Of a stretch of 14,837 bases of DNA, positions 7,855 through 14,837 are shown in pieces. The notes under the pieces are model-generated. The model made no database searches and was not told the origin of the DNA. It saw only the letters and a program-made list of their open reading frames with translations. Within the stretch, counting starts at the first letter, position 1; every line of letters starts with the position of its first letter. The position numbers and the translations under genes were made by a program. The stretch is from Planctomycetaceae bacterium (lineage in GTDB: Bacteria; Planctomycetota; Planctomycetia; Pirellulales; UBA1268), in assembly GCA_003509235.1 (NCBI GenBank), contig DONH01000424.1, positions 1-14,837 of the forward strand, written 5' to 3'.

Positions 7855-8766
7855 TCAAAGCTGTTTCTTGCTTGTTTTTCCGATACCTGGATTGAATGTG
7901 TTAGTCGGGTCGAGTTTGCGATGGAACTGCTCGACAACCGGCTCGGATTCATACAGATGGCCGACGTTGTGCTCTGCCGGAAATTTGGCTCCTCGAGCCG
8001 TGAGCCGCTCGAGCATAAGCGCCTTGACCCGTTCCATATCAGTGCCCCTGCGGTACACGTAGATATTGTGAAACACATGGCACAGATAGTGTCCGTAGGA
8101 CAAATCCAACACCAAGTCCTTGGTGAGTTCCTCGGGGAGATCTTCGATCCAGTCCGGGTCGTTGCTGAGCAGTGCGATGTCAAGTGACAGAACCTCTTCG
8201 GTGGTTCGTTGGTAAAGGTTCTGATACCGGAGCCCAGCGCCAGCAGCACTGAATCGATGGAGGAGCGCCGCCTCTTGTTCGCGTTCTGAACACTCGAAAA
8301 ATCCGACCCCGTGTGTTCGGCCCCAATCGTTTTCAAGGTATCGCCTCGCCTCGTCGATGGCTTCATCTGCCGTGACAAGAATGAGGAGATGTTCGTAGGT
8401 GTCCCGATACTCGAGTAGCCGCTTGGGCAAGTGCTGAGGAAACAGCTTACTGACGTAATAGAGAAAGATATCCGGCAGATACTTCGGTAGCAGAGAAATC
8501 TTGTTGAGTAAATATTCTGCCTTCGCCTTCAGCGCGTAGGCCTTTGGCAGTCGCTCGGTTCCAAGATACTTAATCGCAAGCGCCACGTCCTTTGCGTAAT
8601 TCTCTGCTGCAGTGAATGTTGCCCGATTCATGTACTCGACCATCTCCGGGAGATACTCGAAGGTGGCGAGAATGTCACGACGCATCGTGACGAAGTGGTC
8701 GGGATCGTTGGTGCCAAGAATGAACACCTGTTTTTTCTTGGGTGCCTGAAACGTATCTACCCGCAC
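7855..8766 (-). CDS. 3' part of the interrupted dld: cap and membrane-binding domain fragment
   Basis: The frame is open from directly after the TAA (9003) to the stop at 7855, but the first GTG/ATG start in it is the GTG at 8766, so 79 conserved codons (9003-8767, beginning LIDHLGIRNLGETPEE) precede the first such start. This makes independent translation improbable and supports one ancestral gene. The fragment carries the Dld membrane-binding region (QVFILGTNDPDHF onward) and the conserved C-terminus with FNPGIGKTSKK. Confidence 0.55.
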   Translation of the reverse strand: MRVDTFQAPKKKQVFILGTNDPDHFVTMRRDILATFEYLPEMVEYMNRATFTAAENYAKDVALAIKYLGTERLPKAYALKAKAEYLLNKISLLPKYLPDIFLYYVSKLFPQHLPKRLLEYRDTYEHLLILVTADEAIDEARRYLENDWGRTHGVGFFECSEREQEAALLHRFSAAGAGLRYQNLYQRTTEEVLSLDIALLSNDPDWIEDLPEELTKDLVLDLSYGHYLCHVFHNIYVYRRGTDMERVKALMLERLTARGAKFPAEHNVGHLYESEPVVEQFHRKLDPTNTFNPGIGKTSKKQL

Positions 8767-9003
8767 AGCGAAGCACGCGACCTTACCTGCGCTGCCACTG
8801 GCTTCGTAGAGTCGTTTTGGATCAGCGTTATAACGGTTCGGAACATCCGCATCAAGATCGCGGATGCGATTGACGTAGTCGTTATCAGATGCAACTCGTC
8901 CATCATCGATTAGATCTGCATCTGTGAACTCGCCAGCTTCGAGTCGGGTAAGAATCTCTTCAGGAGTCTCGCCAAGGTTGCGAATGCCGAGGTGATCAAT
9001 CAG

Positions 9004-9537
9004 TTAAAGCGTCCCCTGCTCGTTCACCCGCGCGTACAGTGCATATTCTGTGTATGACGAACCTCGCTTGCAGAGTGCGCCACCCGCATTGTTCGCCACA
9101 CCACCGATGACAGTCGCACCAATAGTCGTCGATCCCAAGACAGAATGAGGCACACGATCGATCTTCTTCAGTTCCTGGCTTAACTCAAAGAGAGTCGTAC
9201 CTGGAAAAGCAAGAGCCTGTGCCCCTTCCCTAAGTAAGTGGAGACCGCGCAACCGGCTAACGTTAATAATCACTACGTCTCGGTCGTAGTCAAAGCCATT
9301 TGGAGATGAACCGCCAGTCAGTCCAGTCTTCGCAGCTTGCATGATAATGGCACAGCCGGCGTCGACAGCGACTTGAAGAACCTTCCACTGCTCGACAAGG
9401 GTCGATGGGAAGACCACAGCCTTAGCGCCACCAAATCCACAGCGAAACCCAGAACGGTAGTACGCGGTATCCATCTCCCTGGTGAGGACATTCGCTTTTC
9501 CGACAATGTTTTTGAAGGCCTCAACAAACTCAGCCAT
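9004..9537 (-). CDS. 5' part of the interrupted dld: FAD-binding domain fragment
   Basis: If translation stops at the TAA, this part gives 177 residues, MAEFVEAFKNIVGKANVLTR to VNEQGTL. It contains the first part of the FAD-binding fold with the glycine-rich TGLTGGSSPNG (71-81) and the GSTTIGATVIGG loop (135-146). It stops before the FAD domain is complete and lacks the substrate-binding and membrane-binding regions, so a stable enzyme is unlikely. No clear Shine-Dalgarno precedes the ATG at 9537; TTG at 9558 is an alternative start. Confidence 0.6.
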   Translation of the reverse strand: MAEFVEAFKNIVGKANVLTREMDTAYYRSGFRCGFGGAKAVVFPSTLVEQWKVLQVAVDAGCAIIMQAAKTGLTGGSSPNGFDYDRDVVIINVSRLRGLHLLREGAQALAFPGTTLFELSQELKKIDRVPHSVLGSTTIGATVIGGVANNAGGALCKRGSSYTEYALYARVNEQGTL

Positions 9538-9653
9538 AATTGGAATCCAATTTTTCAACAGAAGACTGTGCGGCCGGGGGAAAAAATCGCCACAATGAAG
9601 ATACTATTAATAGGATAGTTAGCTTTTAAATAATGGACGAAGCGGAAAAAAAA

Positions 9654-10592
9654 TTAACTGGTCTCAGGCATAAACGTTGGCATGGTGACACCACGAGGCT
9701 CCTGCCATTTCCCTCTGGTTTGTCCAAAATGCAATTCACAGTTTTTTGCACCCCACCCATAAAGTTCTGACACAAGAGAATGGCACGAGGACGGCACCAA
9801 CCACACAGGCTGACCACCTCGGTGATACTGATCAAGCTGACATCGAATCAGAGCCAAGGCATCTTCTTCTGAGCGCATAAAACCAGGTCCGAGCATCGTA
9901 CTTCCGGGATGCTTCACAGACACAAGTACGCCATCAATCTGCTTTTTATCTTCAGATTCAATCACACAGACATTCCATATGTTCATGGCATTCTCAAGAA
10001 AAAACCGATGGTCTTTTTCACGATCAATGAAGCAAAGTTCTTTTTCCAATTGAACAATTTTATTTAGATCATCGAGACCTGCATTCCGTACTCTGTGCAA
10101 GCCGGGAATGTTGCGTGCCGGAAGGCCTTCATCGGGTACCGCCAGGGTCATATCCTGAAAAATCTGCCGGGGTACAAACCCACCACGAGTGTAGAGTGAA
10201 AATGAATCAAGGTTCATAGCACTTGACACAAGCCGTGTCGGCTTATTTTGTTCTTCCGACAAGTGAACAATACGGTCAAGAAGTTGCGTCGCCAGACCTT
10301 TCCCAAAATGATTGGGGTGAACATTCATGATTCCGAGTGAAACATGCGTGGAGCGAGGATGATAAAAACATGACGCTGCAATCTGCCCCGTCTCTTTTCC
10401 AACGGCAACAAGACAACAGCCTGGATCAAGTGCTTCATAGACATCGCAGAACAACATGGTTGCACTGGGGTCACCAGTAAATATTGGTGCTTTACCGTTC
10501 GCTTCGTACCACGAATTTGTTGACTCACGGATCAGGCTGGCAACATCACATTGCTCGTTCGGCCGCATCTGCCGAAACTCATAATGGCTCAT
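9654..10592 (-). CDS. GNAT family N-acetyltransferase, possibly two-domain
   Basis: 312 residues, cytoplasmic (no leader). The N-terminal half is a GNAT domain: motif A reads SLGIMNVHPNHFGKGLATQL (85-104), with the acetyl-CoA pyrophosphate loop H-F-G-K-G-L-A, and motif B reads NLDSFSLYTRGGFVP (127-141). The second half begins again with a GNAT-like opening, LHRVRNAGLDDLNKIVQLEKEL (165-186), then DREKDHRFFLEN and IDGVLVSVKHPGSTMLGP. This resembles the YitH-type C-terminal domain (Acetyltransf_18) or a degenerate second GNAT. The substrate is unknown. Its ATG overlaps the sulfatase stop as ATGA, so it is probably translated by coupling and shares the sulfatase promoter. Eight T residues follow its stop on the coding strand but without a preceding stem. 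Confidence 0.85.
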   Translation of the reverse strand: MSHYEFRQMRPNEQCDVASLIRESTNSWYEANGKAPIFTGDPSATMLFCDVYEALDPGCCLVAVGKETGQIAASCFYHPRSTHVSLGIMNVHPNHFGKGLATQLLDRIVHLSEEQNKPTRLVSSAMNLDSFSLYTRGGFVPRQIFQDMTLAVPDEGLPARNIPGLHRVRNAGLDDLNKIVQLEKELCFIDREKDHRFFLENAMNIWNVCVIESEDKKQIDGVLVSVKHPGSTMLGPGFMRSEEDALALIRCQLDQYHRGGQPVWLVPSSCHSLVSELYGWGAKNCELHFGQTRGKWQEPRGVTMPTFMPETS

Positions 10593-12085
10593 GGAGTTTT
10601 CTCTGACTTATAAGGATGCCATGGAGGAGTACCAAACCAGTCATGCATCTCTTTTTCAAACGGCTTCACAATTGCTTCATCTTCTGGGAATTCACCCTGA
10701 TCATTTGTCTCTACGATCCATGTATCCAAAGCGGATCGCATGCCAATAAGCGCTTCACGATGTTCCTGCTTATCTGAAGCAACAAGATTATGAATCTCAT
10801 GGGGATCTTGTTCGGTATCAAATAGCTGCTCCTCTGAAACACGCGGATTCATCAATTCAAGTGGCGGACCTTTAAGTTCCCCTTTTTCGTACATCTCACG
10901 CATAAGCGGTTTGATTGGAAAGCACTTTTCCTTGTATCTATTTAATGATGCAAAATGTCGGTCTGGAAAATAGTTCCGAATATAGTGGTATCGACTACCA
11001 CGAACACTTCGAACACGATTGACTGTCTCGTCGATTCGGTCTCTTGCTGAAAATGCGTAGCGACGCTCTTGCCCACCTGAATCACCAAGAAAGATTCGTC
11101 CGTGCATCCCAAGTGGACGAGCAAGACCAGCACACCATAGCGTGGTGGGTGTCATGTCAATTAAGCTGACAACCTGCTCGTCAACCTGACCGGATTGAAA
11201 ACCTGTCGGTGGTGTACGGCCACGAGGCCATCGAATGATAAGAGGAACATGGAGACCAGTGTCATAACACCAATGAATTCCTCGAGGTTCAATCCGTCCG
11301 TTGTCTCCAAAAAACATGACGATTGTATTTTCAGCGAACCCATCTGCTTCAAGACGTTTTAAAATCTTCCCTACCGTCTTATCCATTCCTGAAATTGAGT
11401 TGAGGTACCGTGCCCACTCAAGTCGGACTAAAGGATGATCCGGATAATAAGGTGGCGGCTGAACCTCCTCAGGATCAGCAATTTTTTCGTGATGGTCTTC
11501 GCCCTTCCACTTGACACGTGGAACACGCCATGTCTGACGATCATAAATATCGTACTCGGCCTCAAGTGTATTTATCTGTGCGAAGAATGGTTGATTCTTG
11601 GGTAACTCTTCCCATCTATCTGTGTCATAGAGTTTTCCTTCATTGACAAAATTCAGGTCGAGCTTTCCGGAGCCAATGACCTCACCATTCATTGTCTTGA
11701 TATTTGCCGTGGTGTAGCCAACTGCTTTGAGCCTGTGTGTCAGTGGCCTGACTCCCTCAGGAAGCCGATAGTCATCTTTCCGGTGTGACCGCATATTATG
11801 TGTATCAGAAGACGTCTGATACATCCCGGTAAAAAATGCGCTACGGCTCGGCGCGCACACTGGTGATGTTGCAAAAACCTTGGTGTATCGCATGCCTTCT
11901 TTTGCAAGGCCGTCAAGGTGAGGTGTCTTTACATGCTGAGCCCCATAACATCCAAGGTCGAGCTTTAGATTTTCACCAACAATCCACACAATATTTGGTG
12001 GATCAAAAGCGCTTTGAGCCTCCACCGAAAATGCCTGGAGACATGCAACCAAAACAAATACACCGATGCAGGAAAAATATTTCAT
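10589..12085 (-). CDS. Secreted sulfatase (type I, formylglycine-dependent)
   Basis: 498 residues from ATG 12085. The signal peptide runs MKYFSCIGVFVLVACLQAF to VEA (23); LVAC at 12-15 also fits a lipobox, so lipid anchoring is possible. The sulfatase signature C-x-P-x-R is present as CAPSR (77-81); C77 would be converted to formylglycine. The second metal site is MFFGDNG with D261-N262, followed by GIHWCYDTGLHVPLIIRWPRG (split: GIHWCYDTGLH and VPLIIRWPRG), and the C-terminus has LFDTEQDPHEIHNL. The usual DD pair near the N-terminus reads E38-N39 in IVGENLKLDLGCYG. The family removes sulfate esters from polysaccharides or glycoconjugates in the periplasm; the substrate cannot be read from sequence. 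The open frame extends to 12175, but ATG 12085 is backed by AGGT 7 bases upstream and by the leader; an ATG at 12103 is an alternative. Confidence 0.93.
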   Translation of the reverse strand: MKYFSCIGVFVLVACLQAFSVEAQSAFDPPNIVWIVGENLKLDLGCYGAQHVKTPHLDGLAKEGMRYTKVFATSPVCAPSRSAFFTGMYQTSSDTHNMRSHRKDDYRLPEGVRPLTHRLKAVGYTTANIKTMNGEVIGSGKLDLNFVNEGKLYDTDRWEELPKNQPFFAQINTLEAEYDIYDRQTWRVPRVKWKGEDHHEKIADPEEVQPPPYYPDHPLVRLEWARYLNSISGMDKTVGKILKRLEADGFAENTIVMFFGDNGRIEPRGIHWCYDTGLHVPLIIRWPRGRTPPTGFQSGQVDEQVVSLIDMTPTTLWCAGLARPLGMHGRIFLGDSGGQERRYAFSARDRIDETVNRVRSVRGSRYHYIRNYFPDRHFASLNRYKEKCFPIKPLMREMYEKGELKGPPLELMNPRVSEEQLFDTEQDPHEIHNLVASDKQEHREALIGMRSALDTWIVETNDQGEFPEDEAIVKPFEKEMHDWFGTPPWHPYKSEKTP

Positions 12086-12130
12086 TGTGTTACCTATAAA
12101 CATGCAGCACTCGTCCCAAGGAAAGAATAC

Positions 12131-12146
12131 GACAAATGAAGTGCCA
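12131..12146 (-). promoter_or_regulatory. Sigma-54-like promoter element upstream of the sulfatase
   Basis: The minus strand reads TGGCACTTCATTTGTC. Against the -24/-12 consensus TGGCAC-N5-TTGC it matches the full -24 box and the spacing, but the -12 box is TTGT instead of TTGC, losing a key base. Transcription would start near 12119, giving a leader of about 34 bases before ATG 12085. A chance match is quite possible. Confidence 0.22.
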
Positions 12147-12157
12147 CCAACAAATTC

Positions 12158-12179
12158 TCCATCGATAGTGATCAATGGA
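12158..12179. promoter_or_regulatory. Imperfect dyad, possible operator
   Basis: Half sites TCCATCGAT (12158-12166) and ATCAATGGA (12171-12179) are inverted copies with one internal mismatch and a 4-base spacer. The dyad sits 12 bases upstream of the sigma-54-like element, a place where a regulator could bind. Part of the left half recurs at 12282-12290. Confidence 0.3.
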
Positions 12180-12442
12180 TTGCGGGAAACCTATCACATC
12201 TTCAAGGGAGAATCCTTGACCAGACTGTGTGCACTCTATCTTTTCTGGAACCTCACAATAGAAAGAAAATGAAACGGAGAACATCGATAGCAACATGTTT
12301 TTCTACCTTACTATCTGTGAACGAAACCCGAAGGCCCAATAACCGTTGAAAATAGGACGGAACTTTGTTGTTTTGTTCCTTGCCACGAGCATGTAGCCTT
12401 TAAGACATTCTCGTTTCCTCGCTGAAAGTAAAGTTCGTATTC

Positions 12443-14491
12443 ATGAAAATTGAATTTCAGTTCATGAACCTTCCATTCGTGGGATTACTCAGCATCATGT
12501 TCCTAATTCTCTTTTCAGGTTCATTACTCGCTGATCCTGTTCGAAAAGGTCCCCAGCCGCTCAAGCCTGCTGAACATGGCATTGGACAACTGGTCAAAGC
12601 ATTTTCATTTTCAGATATCAATGGCGAACAGCATACTTTTGGCTCTGAACACACTACACAATTCACAGCTTTTTGCTTCACAAGTACATCCTGCCCCCTT
12701 AGTCGGAAATATCTTCCAACTCTGGCAAAGCTCTCTCAGTCGGCGCCTACACATGTTCGATATATTCTCGTCAATCCAATTCAATCTGACAAAAAAGAAA
12801 ACATGCAGGCTGCTGCACAACAAGCACACAATGCAATCTATGTTCACGATGCTGATGGAAAACTGTCGCAGTATCTTCAAGCTCAAACAACAACTGATGT
12901 AATTGTCGTTGATGCCCATCGCACTGTTGTCTACCACGGTGCCATTGATGACCAATACGGATTTGGATATGCCCGGGCAGAACCAAAACGACACTTTTTG
13001 CGAGATGCTATTGAGTCTTTACTTCAGGGGCAGCAGCCCTCGATCGCTGCAACGGATGCACCGGGATGTGATCTGAGTTATGAAGTGGTAAAGGATACCG
13101 CGGGTATGACGACCTATTACGGAGAAATCTCCAGAATCTTGCAAAGAAATTGTATTGAGTGTCATCGAAATGGTGGCATTGGACCATTTCCCTTAGACAC
13201 CTATGAGGACGTTGTTGCACATGCTGGGATGATTCAGACTGTGGTAACCAACAAAACCATGCCTCCTTGGTTTGCTGAAGATTCAAAACCCAACACGACA
13301 TCAACCGAAAATCATCGACTCATTTGGAAAAATGATAGGTCGCTAACCACCGATGATCGGGATGACCTTCTAGCGTGGGTTCAGAGTGATCATCCACGGG
13401 GAAATCTTGCGGATGCTCCCAAGCCAATGACATTCCCAACCGATTGGCAGATTGGGAAACCCGATAGAGTCTGGAAATTTTCTGAACCAATACCCGTTCA
13501 GGCCACCGGGTTCATGCCCTATCAATACATAACGATTGATACACAACTGGATGCATCAAAGTGGGTACAGGCAATTGAAATCCAACCTGGTAGTCCTGAA
13601 GTTGTGCATCATGTCATCATCACGCTTCAAATACCTGGTCAGGGAAAGAGAAGTTCAGCTGAGCGAGAAGAAGATGGCCTTTGGGCTGGTTATGTACCTG
13701 GTCAGTCTGTCTGGAAATATCCCGAGGGCTTCGCCCGCCACCTTCCAAAAGGGTCGCGTCTTATTTTCCAGATGCACTATACGCCGAATGGGATCGCGAC
13801 GACCGACCAAACACGAGTTGGAGTTATCTATGCAGATGAGCCGCCTGAGCACGAAGTACGTATTAAAGGCCTCTCAAACCATCGCATTCGTATCCCACCT
13901 AACGCCAAGCACCACCGAGAAGAGGCCTCACTCAAGCTTCCTGTCGATGCAACAGTACTCGGATTTCTTCCGCACATGCATTTACGCGGAAGCGCTTGTC
14001 AGTACGAGGTAACCGATACCACAGGTACTCAAGAAGTTCTTTTAGATATCCCTCACTATGATTTTAATTGGCAGCTGCTTTATCGGTACGCCGAACCAAG
14101 AACATTTCATGAAGGTGATACCATCACGTTTACGGCATGGTTTGATAACTCGGCAGAGAATCCTGCCAATCCTGACCCAACAGAGACTGTTTATTGGGGA
14201 CAACAAACATTTGAAGAAATGCTACTTGGGTACGTTGAATATTTTCTCCCCGGAGTTCCGCCCGGAACTCCTTTGACAAACAAGGCACATTCACAGAAGC
14301 AACAAGAAAATCTGCCAGCACGGGACAACAAGAACTTCCAGGCTTTCTTTTTACGATTTGATCAAGATGGTGATCATGCCTTGAGCAAAGAGGAGTTACC
14401 AAACCGACTACGAAGCCGACTTAACCAAGTTGATTCTGATCGGAATGGTCTTCTTTCGTATGAAGAGGTTCAACAGTCTCAGGCCCAGTGA
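12443..14491 (+). CDS. Redoxin / c-type haem / copper monooxygenase-like / EF-hand fusion protein
   Basis: 682 residues, secreted (signal core about 11-30, cut near LLA/D). Domain order: (1) a thioredoxin-like redoxin domain, about 45-195, with FCFTSTSCPLSRKYLP carrying C84 followed by Pro and no CxxC; (2) a c-type haem segment, CIECH at 237-241, with MPPWFA at 273-278 offering a possible axial Met; (3) a copper type II monooxygenase-like region, about 340-600, with candidate copper ligands H389-H390 (VVHH), M444-H445 (QMHYTPNG) and H511/H513 (LPHMHLRG); (4) two EF-hands, D640-E651 and D664-E675, with complete D-x-D-x-D/N calcium loops. Planctomycetes encode this architecture as redoxin-domain proteins; the substrate is unknown and oxidative chemistry in the periplasm is inferred. 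ATG 12443 is chosen; ATG 12464 is possible. It diverges from the sulfatase and precedes a DUF1080 gene by 122 bases. Confidence 0.9.
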   Translation: MKIEFQFMNLPFVGLLSIMFLILFSGSLLADPVRKGPQPLKPAEHGIGQLVKAFSFSDINGEQHTFGSEHTTQFTAFCFTSTSCPLSRKYLPTLAKLSQSAPTHVRYILVNPIQSDKKENMQAAAQQAHNAIYVHDADGKLSQYLQAQTTTDVIVVDAHRTVVYHGAIDDQYGFGYARAEPKRHFLRDAIESLLQGQQPSIAATDAPGCDLSYEVVKDTAGMTTYYGEISRILQRNCIECHRNGGIGPFPLDTYEDVVAHAGMIQTVVTNKTMPPWFAEDSKPNTTSTENHRLIWKNDRSLTTDDRDDLLAWVQSDHPRGNLADAPKPMTFPTDWQIGKPDRVWKFSEPIPVQATGFMPYQYITIDTQLDASKWVQAIEIQPGSPEVVHHVIITLQIPGQGKRSSAEREEDGLWAGYVPGQSVWKYPEGFARHLPKGSRLIFQMHYTPNGIATTDQTRVGVIYADEPPEHEVRIKGLSNHRIRIPPNAKHHREEASLKLPVDATVLGFLPHMHLRGSACQYEVTDTTGTQEVLLDIPHYDFNWQLLYRYAEPRTFHEGDTITFTAWFDNSAENPANPDPTETVYWGQQTFEEMLLGYVEYFLPGVPPGTPLTNKAHSQKQQENLPARDNKNFQAFFLRFDQDGDHALSKEELPNRLRSRLNQVDSDRNGLLSYEEVQQSQAQ

Positions 14492-14613
14492 CAACGACTG
14501 GATTGAGCGTGAAATCTGTGTTTTCAGTTCGCACGGTACTGGCGTTCGTGATACGATTCGTGCAATAAATTTAGTCTTTGTTCTTCCGTCAACTCACTCG
14601 TGGAGCTATCTCA

Positions 14614-14837
14614 ATGCATTGTGGAAATAGACTTTTTCTGTGTGTCGCACTTTGTGTTACCTCATTACCGCTTGCATTAACTGCAGAATCTTCCAATGAC
14701 GCATGGATCACCATGTTTAACGGACATGATCTCTCTGGTTGGAAAGCAAACCCTGAAAACCCAGATTCCTTTCATGTCGAAGATGGTGTCCTTGTTGTCG
14801 ACGGACCACGTTGTCATCTTTTCTGGATTGGTGATCC
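14614..14837 (+). CDS. DUF1080 (3-keto-disaccharide hydrolase-type) protein, N-terminal fragment
   Basis: The first 74 codons are present; the gene runs off the window. A signal peptide, MHCGNRLFLCVALCVTSLPL followed by ALTAES, leads into WITMFNGHDLSGWKANPE and then FHVEDGVLVVDG. This F-N-G-x-D-L-x-G-W opening and the D-G-V-L-V-x-D-G turn are the entry of the DUF1080 concanavalin-like domain. Some members of the family hydrolyse 3-keto-glycosides in the periplasm; many planctomycete copies are uncharacterised. The start ATG is supported by TGGAG at 14601-14605, 8 bases upstream. It follows the redoxin fusion on the same strand after 122 bases, so it may be co-transcribed or have its own promoter. 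Confidence 0.9.
   Translation, partial: MHCGNRLFLCVALCVTSLPLALTAESSNDAWITMFNGHDLSGWKANPENPDSFHVEDGVLVVDGPRCHLFWIGD

Larger units (their letters stand above)
7855..9537 (-). pseudogene. dld: Quinone-dependent D-lactate dehydrogenase, interrupted by one in-frame stop
   Basis: Read through, the frame encodes about 560 residues that track the Escherichia coli Dld type (571 residues) from end to end. This enzyme is a peripheral membrane flavoprotein that oxidises D-lactate to pyruvate and passes electrons to quinone. The N-terminal FAD (PCMH-type) domain shows MQAAKTGLTGGSSPNGFDYDRD (split: MQAAKTGLTGG and SSPNGFDYDRD) and HSVLGSTTIGATVIGG. The cap and membrane-binding half shows DTFQAPKKKQVF, LLHRFSAAGAGLRYQ, YYVSKLFPQHLP and AEHNVGHLY, ending DPTNTFNPGIGKTSKK. 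The frame is open throughout except for TAA at 9004-9006 (codon 178), where relatives have a sense codon inside the stretch equivalent to INEDGKLTLVNHLG. No frameshift is seen. Either a recent nonsense mutation, a base error, or two separately made halves. ATG 9537 is preferred over TTG 9558. G+C looks higher than in neighbours. Confidence 0.88.
12086..12442. other. Divergent intergenic region between the sulfatase and redoxin-fusion genes
   Basis: 357 bases with no credible gene. It must contain the promoters of two oppositely oriented transcripts. On the sulfatase side I see a sigma-54-like element (12131-12146) and a dyad (12158-12179). The 9-mer CATCGATAG occurs at 12160-12168 and again at 12282-12290 in the same orientation. 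On the plus-strand side the last 80 bases are T-rich but give no convincing -35/-10 pair. Confidence 0.6.

Noticed and set aside
7545..8378. A 277-codon open frame on the minus strand
   Set aside because: More than half of it overlaps dld in a different frame of the same strand. The dld frame has clear family motifs; this one has none, and its low-complexity Ser/Arg composition is typical of an out-of-frame reading.
9604..9613. CTATTAATAG, a perfect 10-base palindrome upstream of dld
   Set aside because: It is AT-rich, does not extend, and has no second copy nearby, so an operator cannot be argued from it.
9646..9653. Eight T residues just after the GNAT stop (minus strand), considered as a terminator
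   Set aside because: No GC-rich stem directly precedes the T-run. The nearest palindrome, GGTGTCACC, has a one-base loop and cannot form a hairpin.
13536..14012. A 158-codon open frame on the plus strand
   Set aside because: It lies wholly inside the redoxin-fusion gene in another frame and shows no domain, leader or ribosome binding site.
1..14837. CRISPR arrays, tRNA or rRNA genes, phage or transposase genes, defence systems
   Set aside because: No regularly spaced direct repeats, cloverleaf sequences, rRNA motifs or relevant protein motifs were seen on either strand.

Overview
The window looks like chromosomal DNA of a planctomycete (Planctomycetota; the Pirellula-like lineages are the best guess). 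The evidence is the density of families typical of that phylum: a DUF1501 protein next to a PSCyt1/DUF1549/DUF1553 protein, a DUF1559 pseudopilin, a secreted sulfatase, a redoxin/cytochrome/copper-monooxygenase-like fusion, and a DUF1080 protein. Almost every product carries a signal peptide, lipobox, Tat motif or prepilin leader, so the region serves the cell envelope and periplasm. Several starts are GTG rather than ATG.

Region 1 (1-7542, minus strand) reads in this order: DUF1559 pseudopilin, phytase-like esterase domain protein, small lipoprotein, choice-of-anchor I beta-propeller, PSCyt1/DUF1549/DUF1553 cytochrome protein, DUF1501 protein (cut by the window edge). The first four genes are only 27-57 bases apart. 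A 226-base gap with RNA hairpins precedes the cytochrome gene, which is followed 10 bases later by DUF1501. This resembles one long operon, or two abutting ones, of exported proteins. No function is proven for the set.

Region 2 (7543-12085, minus strand) holds, in transcription order, a sulfatase, a GNAT acetyltransferase whose ATG overlaps the sulfatase stop (ATGA), and a quinone-dependent D-lactate dehydrogenase gene (dld) broken by a single in-frame TAA at 9004-9006. The dld gene is visibly richer in G+C than its neighbours. Between dld and the pseudopilin lie about 310 bases with a perfect 10-base inverted repeat, a hairpin and the pseudopilin ribosome binding site.

Region 3 (12086-14837) begins with a 357-base divergent intergenic region containing a dyad and a near-match to a sigma-54 promoter on the sulfatase side. 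It then turns to the plus strand with a redoxin-haem-copper-EF-hand fusion protein and the start of a DUF1080 (3-keto-disaccharide hydrolase-type) gene.

No tRNA, rRNA, CRISPR array, insertion sequence or phage gene was seen. The items most worth a second look are the interrupted dld gene, the multidomain redox/copper protein, the exported-protein operon with two predicted beta-propellers, and the inverted-repeat element at 7749-7844.
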